The translations under genes were made by a program, and so were the position numbers. Of a stretch of DNA of 36,602 nt, positions 32,999 to 36,602 are shown one piece after another (position 1 is the first letter of the stretch; each line of letters starts with the position of its first letter). The notes below the pieces were generated by a model. The model was not told the origin of the DNA. It saw nothing but the letters and a program-made list of their open reading frames with translations, and did not search any database. Source of the stretch: Myxococcales bacterium (GTDB taxonomy: Bacteria > Myxococcota_A > Polyangia > Polyangiales > Polyangiaceae); contig JANXMC010000431.1 of assembly GCA_025354825.1 (NCBI GenBank), positions 1 through 36,602 of the forward strand. The letters are read 5' to 3'.

Positions 32999-33026
32999 AA
33001 GGCGCGGCTTACGTAAGCAGCGCCTT
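32999..33026. terminator. Strong bidirectional terminator between convergent genes
   Basis: A 28-bp inverted repeat with a single mismatch. AAGGCGC and GCGCCTT flank GCTTACGTAAGC (perfect palindrome), followed by a third T on the plus strand. It lies between the lipoprotein gene (stop 32976) and the minus gene ending at 33009, and contains that gene's stop codon TAA. It is the best hairpin in the window. Confidence 0.65.
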
Positions 33027-34115
33027 TAGCTCTCCCGCGCTGGCCGAAACCAGCGCCGGCTCGAGCACCCCCAAGATTCGCGTGCGGTCGTCCTCGGTCA
33101 AACCGTGCGCCGCACCGAGCAGCCTCCGTTGCGCGACAATCGCGCCCGCCGCGCGCGCGAAGCTTCCGTCGGTGGGGGCCGCTTCGCGCGGAAGCGTCGC
33201 CCCCTTCACGCCCTTTGCGAGGACGGCCTCCGCCGCCGCGAGCGCGCGATCGGCGAGGAGCTCGAGAGCCACCATCGCCGGCTGCCCCGCCTTCCCCGCG
33301 ACGAGCGCCCGGGTCGCGCGGCCGAGCGCGTGATCGACCGCCTCGGTGCTCGCACGCGCCATCGCCCGCTGCGCGAGCGTGCTGCCGCCGCGGGTCGACG
33401 CCAGGGCAAGCGTCGCCGCCGTCCAACGAAACTCGGGCGTTGCGCGGGCAAGCGTCGCCAGGTCCGTCAGCGGCGTGCGCGCGAGAAACGCGGCGAGACT
33501 CTGCTCATAGAGCGCGGGATCGACGCCTCCACCCGCCGTAGGTAGCTCGGTAAGCGGACGCGACGTCGTGTCGACATGAACGCGCCGAAGCTCGGGCCAC
33601 GCCGCCAAGCGTGCCGACGGCGTCGTGCCGAGAAACGTCTGCGATCCGGTCCACCACGAGACGACCGTATCGGTGCGCGCGATTTCGAAGAGGCGCGAAA
33701 ACCACGTGTGGCGCGCGAGGGCTTCGCGAACGCTCGTCACCTGGGGCACGTGCTCGAGGGCCGCGTCGACGTGGGCGATGAGCTTTGCGGGAGCGCTGGC
33801 ACGCAAGAGGCTTGGCAGCCGAGGGTTGGTGCTCTGAACGAGATCGTGGAGCACTACGGCGAGCGCCCACTCGTGCACGCTCGCAGCCTCGACGTGGTCG
33901 ACGGCGACGAGCCTTCGCGCGACACGAATCCGGGCGAGGTCGACGTGGGCGATAAGCTCCGGATCGGCCACGCTGCGGTCGCGCGCGACCCCCACCGCAA
34001 GGGCCGCCCGCGCGCCAATTGGCCGCCCCGCGACGAGGTCACCACCGAGCACCAACGGCGCCATCACGTCGCGAAAGACGCGGTCGGCGACAGCGCCGAG
34101 GGAGACCTTCGCCAT
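33009..34115 (-). CDS. Conserved-looking soluble helical protein of unknown function
   Basis: A 368-residue Ala/Leu/Arg-rich protein with no signal peptide or membrane helix. The N-terminal ~150 residues are helical (LGAVADRVFRDVMAPLVLGG, LARIRVARRLVAVDHVEAAS). A segment with VVSWWTGSQTFLGTTPSARL and LRRVHVDTTSRPLTELPTA looks like a small conserved core. The C-terminal third is a helical bundle or repeat (ATEFR-like runs, LALASTRGGSTLAQRAMARA). I recognise no family. It starts nine bases after the stop of the 512-residue gene upstream, so the pair is an operon and the products may form a complex. Confidence 0.75.
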   Translation of the reverse strand: MAKVSLGAVADRVFRDVMAPLVLGGDLVAGRPIGARAALAVGVARDRSVADPELIAHVDLARIRVARRLVAVDHVEAASVHEWALAVVLHDLVQSTNPRLPSLLRASAPAKLIAHVDAALEHVPQVTSVREALARHTWFSRLFEIARTDTVVSWWTGSQTFLGTTPSARLAAWPELRRVHVDTTSRPLTELPTAGGGVDPALYEQSLAAFLARTPLTDLATLARATPEFRWTAATLALASTRGGSTLAQRAMARASTEAVDHALGRATRALVAGKAGQPAMVALELLADRALAAAEAVLAKGVKGATLPREAAPTDGSFARAAGAIVAQRRLLGAAHGLTEDDRTRILGVLEPALVSASAGELKALLT

Positions 34116-34124
34116 GCCTCGCCG

Positions 34125-35663
34125 TCAGCCCTTGCCGCTCGTGTCGTGCGTGTCGCGTGCAGGCGGCAACGCGGGCACTGGCTTCGCCTCGGGGAGCTCG
34201 GCGCCTCGCATCGGGAACGCGCCGAGAGGGGCGAGCTTCAACTCCAAGACCTTCTCGTCGAGCGCCGCTTCGATCGACTCGGCGACGATGTGCTCGAACG
34301 GTTTCGCCTCGAGAATCGCCGTGTCGAGCGGCACGAACGCCTTGGAGTCGACAGCGAGGGCGCGCGCCTCGGTCGTGACGAAGATCACCTGCGCCGGCGT
34401 CGCGCCCAGCGCGCGATAGAGCACGTCGGGCGAGACGGCGGGGGTGACGTCGTAGCCGGCCGGGATGAAGAGCCCCGGGTGGATCTCGATGAAGAACGTG
34501 CCGAGAGGGATCGCCTCGATGCCCGCGGGGGAGCGTAAAAAGACGCCTCGTGGCGTGACGGCGATGGTCGTCCGCGCGATCGTTTGGTGAGGAAGCGCGT
34601 AGGCGAGGCGACGCAGCAACGGCAGCTGCTCCATCGGGATCCACGTGGCTGTCACGTTGCGCCACGGCGCTGCCGACGGGAGCACGCGAAGCGGCACGCG
34701 CACGGCATCGGGCGCGACCACGCGCTTCGCCGTCGACGTCGCGGGTGCATCTTCGGGGCGCAGCTCGACCCGGGCGAACGCGCTCACCGCGCCCATTTGC
34801 GGCAGTCTATCGAGGCTCCACGCTTCATCGCCGCGCCCACGCAAAAGCACGAGGCCGTTGGGGTCGAAGACGGGGCACGCGCGAAGCTCGACGGGGTGGC
34901 GAAAGCCAATTTCGACCGCCACGCCCGGCCCTGCCGGCAAGAACGACGTGATCCCGGGCGTGTCTCGCATGAGCGCGCGCATGCGCGGCGGCAGCTCGGG
35001 GACGCGCAAAATCGTGCGGCGGGTCGGGCCGTCGTCGAATGCGCTCGCGGGCGGCCACTCGCCGACGCAAACGTCGGCCTCCACGCGCGATCGCACGAAA
35101 TAGTGCACGAGCGCAGGGCCGAGCCCCTGTTCGGCGACGATGTAGCGGAGCCCCTGATCGCCGTGGGTTTTCGGCTCCTTGTGAGGCATCAGCCGCAGGA
35201 GCAGCGCCTTGAGATCGACCGGCTTCTCGACGTCGTAAACCTGCGTGAACTTGTCGTGGTAAATCGCAAGCGCCGCGTCCGTCGTGAGCAGCTGCGTGGC
35301 GTCGTAGCCAAACGGCGCGTTCGCATCGCGGTACTGCACGAAGTGGCGGCTCGTCCCCGTGAAGGTGAAGCCGCCGACGAGGCGCGCGGTCTCGGCGACG
35401 CGATCCATGCGGTCGCTCGATTCGGCGGCGAGCTCGATGGTGATTTCGCGCGTGCCGAGCTTCGATCGCACGAATTTGATGGCGAGGCTCGGCATCAGGT
35501 CTTCGAGCGAATGCTCCCGCGTGTAGACCGACAGCAGCGCGACGAGCCGGTCGATCGACGGCAACAGCACGAGCCCCTTCGCGCCGAGCGCCACGCCTTT
35601 CGCCTCGAGGCCGAGCCCCGGCGTTCGCAGGCGCGTCTGGTGAAGGGCAATCCGCTCGAGCAT
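34125..35663 (-). CDS. 512-residue soluble protein of unknown function
   Basis: The frame extends further upstream, but the ATG at 35663 starts the natural sequence LERIALHQTRLRTPGLGLEA. There is no signal peptide or membrane segment. The composition is mixed alpha/beta with conserved-looking words FTFTGTSRHFVQYRDANAPF, GLRYIVAEQGLGPALVHYFV, RPEDAP and GTFFIEIHPGLFIPAGYDV. The Pro/Ala/Asp-rich tail looks disordered. It could be a client-binding or assembly factor, but I cannot name the family. A divergent 45-bp spacer with a CGTTAACG palindrome separates it from the dehydrogenase gene. Confidence 0.78.
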   Translation of the reverse strand: MLERIALHQTRLRTPGLGLEAKGVALGAKGLVLLPSIDRLVALLSVYTREHSLEDLMPSLAIKFVRSKLGTREITIELAAESSDRMDRVAETARLVGGFTFTGTSRHFVQYRDANAPFGYDATQLLTTDAALAIYHDKFTQVYDVEKPVDLKALLLRLMPHKEPKTHGDQGLRYIVAEQGLGPALVHYFVRSRVEADVCVGEWPPASAFDDGPTRRTILRVPELPPRMRALMRDTPGITSFLPAGPGVAVEIGFRHPVELRACPVFDPNGLVLLRGRGDEAWSLDRLPQMGAVSAFARVELRPEDAPATSTAKRVVAPDAVRVPLRVLPSAAPWRNVTATWIPMEQLPLLRRLAYALPHQTIARTTIAVTPRGVFLRSPAGIEAIPLGTFFIEIHPGLFIPAGYDVTPAVSPDVLYRALGATPAQVIFVTTEARALAVDSKAFVPLDTAILEAKPFEHIVAESIEAALDEKVLELKLAPLGAFPMRGAELPEAKPVPALPPARDTHDTSGKG

Positions 35664-35672
35664 GGGGTACCG

Positions 35673-35680
35673 CGTTAACG
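35673..35680. promoter_or_regulatory. Palindrome CGTTAACG in the 45-bp divergent spacer
   Basis: CGTTAACG, within GTAC-CGCGTTAAC-GTAC, sits between the divergent 512-residue gene and the dehydrogenase gene. In a gap this short both promoters must overlap, so it may be a shared operator. An 8-bp palindrome can occur by chance. Confidence 0.3.
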
Positions 35681-35708
35681 TACTACAGGGTGCTAAGGTC
35701 GACGCGAC

Positions 35709-36467
35709 ATGCGCCCCCGCACGGTTTTCCTCTCCGGTGCATCGAGCGGCATCGGCCACGCGCTCGCCCTCGAATACGCTCGCCGCGGCGCTCACGTCGC
35801 CCTGGCAGCTCGCCGCAAAGAGCCCCTCGAAGAGCTCGCCCGCGCCATCGAGGGGGCAGGCGGCAAGGCGTTCGTCGTCCCCGTCGACGTGAGCGATCCG
35901 GCCGCCGTCAAAGAGGCCGTGATCGCGGCAGAGCGCGCGCTCGGCAGCCTCGACATGGTCGTCGCCAACGCCGGCATCGGCCACTCGGGGCATGCGGCGC
36001 GGCTCACCATGGACTCGGTGAACGAGATCATCGACGTCAACATCCGCGGCGCCTTCGCGACGATCCTCGCGGCCGTGCCGATCATGCTGCTTCAAGGGCA
36101 CGGCCACCTCGTGGGCGTGTCGAGCCTCGCGGGGCGCCGCGGGCTGCCCACGTCGGGCGCCTACAGCGCGAGCAAGGCGGCGCTGTCGGTCTTTTTGGAG
36201 ACGCTTCGCATCGATCTCGCGCCGTCGAAAATTCGTGTGACCGACGTGCAGCCAGGCTTCGTGGCGACGCCGATGACCGAGAAAAACAAGCACCCGATGC
36301 CGTTCAAGTGGACCCGCGACAAGGCCGCGCGGGTCATCGCGACGCGCCTCGAGCGCGCGCCCGCGATGATCGCGTTTCCGTGGCAGCTCACGCTCGCGAC
36401 AAGCTTCGCGCGGCTCTTGCCGTCGTGGATCTACGACCGCGTCGTGGGCGGCGCGGCAGACCGGTAA
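35709..36467 (+). CDS. Short-chain dehydrogenase/reductase (SDR)
   Basis: A 252-residue classical SDR: cofactor motif FLSGASSGIGHAL (residues ~7-19), adenine-ring DVSDP, NAGIG, and the catalytic set Ser (VGVSSLAG), Tyr and Lys (GAYSASKAALSV). The Arg-rich end of strand 2 (ALAARRKEP) favours NADP(H). The C-terminus has a hydrophobic helix (FPWQLTLATSFARLLPSWI), so it may associate with the membrane, as in lipid-acting SDRs. The substrate is not predictable. The 3' end overlaps the convergent rsmE gene by 37 bp. Confidence 0.92.
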   Translation: MRPRTVFLSGASSGIGHALALEYARRGAHVALAARRKEPLEELARAIEGAGGKAFVVPVDVSDPAAVKEAVIAAERALGSLDMVVANAGIGHSGHAARLTMDSVNEIIDVNIRGAFATILAAVPIMLLQGHGHLVGVSSLAGRRGLPTSGAYSASKAALSVFLETLRIDLAPSKIRVTDVQPGFVATPMTEKNKHPMPFKWTRDKAARVIATRLERAPAMIAFPWQLTLATSFARLLPSWIYDRVVGGAADR

Positions 36468-36602
36468 ACCGACGCCGAGCCGACGAGGCACGCGCCGAGA
36501 ACCGCTGCGGCGACGGTCTCCGTGCGCAAGATGAAGCCGCCGAGCGACACCGTCGCGAACCCGAGCGCCTCGGCCTGGGCGACCTCGCTCGCGTCGATTC
36601 CC
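36431..36602 (-). CDS. rsmE: 16S rRNA (uracil-1498-N3)-methyltransferase RsmE, C-terminal fragment
   Basis: Only the last ~56 codons are in the window; the frame is open to the right edge and stops at 36431. GIDASEVAQAEALGFATVSL followed by GGFILRTETVAAAVLGA is the C-terminal SAM-binding knot of the RsmE family (GPEGG...E...A...G...V.LG..ILR.ETA). The enzyme methylates U1498 of 16S rRNA. An extra ~20 residues after the usual end (CLVGSASVYRSAAPPTTRS) read into the SDR gene's antisense strand. Confidence 0.85.
   Translation of the reverse strand, partial: GIDASEVAQAEALGFATVSLGGFILRTETVAAAVLGACLVGSASVYRSAAPPTTRS

Noticed and set aside
33009-35663. Possible part of a MoxR/FtsH-vWA-beta-propeller ternary conflict system, which are frequent in myxobacteria
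   Set aside because: There is no NTPase, vWA or beta-propeller gene beside the pair, and I cannot match the sequences to the accessory domains of those systems from memory.

Overview
The window is very GC-rich DNA, packed with genes and with strong G/C third-position bias. Its content is typical of a large-genome myxobacterium (Myxococcota, probably Polyangia): a eukaryote-like Ser/Thr kinase, a DUF4388 protein, RCC1 and HEAT repeat proteins, many lipoproteins, GTG starts and an RDD/SpoIIM pair. The taxonomy is inferred from content, not from a marker gene. About 27 real genes cover nearly all of the window. No stretch over 300 bases lacks a gene; the longest gaps are about 250 bp (7429-7680), 185 bp (1848-2033) and 165 bp (13873-14037 and 32097-32262). 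I saw no tRNA, rRNA, CRISPR array, transposase or integrase.

Region 1 (1-13872) is mostly housekeeping and signalling. It holds a SpoIIM/RDD membrane pair (minus), a receiver-GAF-GAF-histidine kinase (plus), a branched-chain aminotransferase with a coupled lipoprotein gene (minus), and a three-gene minus operon (thioredoxin-like ferredoxin, a small unknown protein, an Smr-domain protein). Then come an atypical Ser/Thr kinase (plus), a Nudix hydrolase (minus), smpB with a small coupled gene (plus), and a minus-strand ABC-type operon whose ATPase subunit has lost its Walker A motif. A secreted protein with three tandem beta-sandwich repeats closes the region.

Region 2 (14038-27967) is the most interesting part, a plus-strand run with almost no gaps. 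It encodes an exported alpha/alpha-toroid protein, a TPR plus outer-membrane beta-barrel protein (YaiO/PgaA/BcsC-like layout) and an RCC1 seven-repeat lipoprotein. It continues with a clan GH-A-like glycosidase lipoprotein carrying a CBM9-like domain, a membrane-anchored extracytoplasmic protein, a processive family 2 glycosyltransferase, a soluble histidine kinase, a stand-alone receiver and a 1,215-residue membrane-anchored HEAT-repeat protein. I read 14038-23148 as a synthase-dependent exopolysaccharide (or lipid-linked glycan) synthesis and export locus with an uncommon set of envelope partners. A two-component pair and a HEAT scaffold are translationally coupled to its 3' end. The polymer cannot be named from sequence.

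Region 3 (28115-36602) holds a DUF4388/TPR-like protein, a polytopic membrane protein fused to a degenerate NtrC-type AAA+ domain, an OB-fold-like lipoprotein, a two-gene minus operon of unknown function, a short-chain dehydrogenase, and the C-terminal end of the 16S rRNA methyltransferase RsmE.

Three predicted nucleotide-binding proteins have damaged or unusual active sites: the kinase at 7681-8796, the ABC ATPase at 10937-11794 and the AAA+ domain at 29766-32096. Most operons here use 1-nt or 4-nt stop/start overlaps, which helps to fix the starts.
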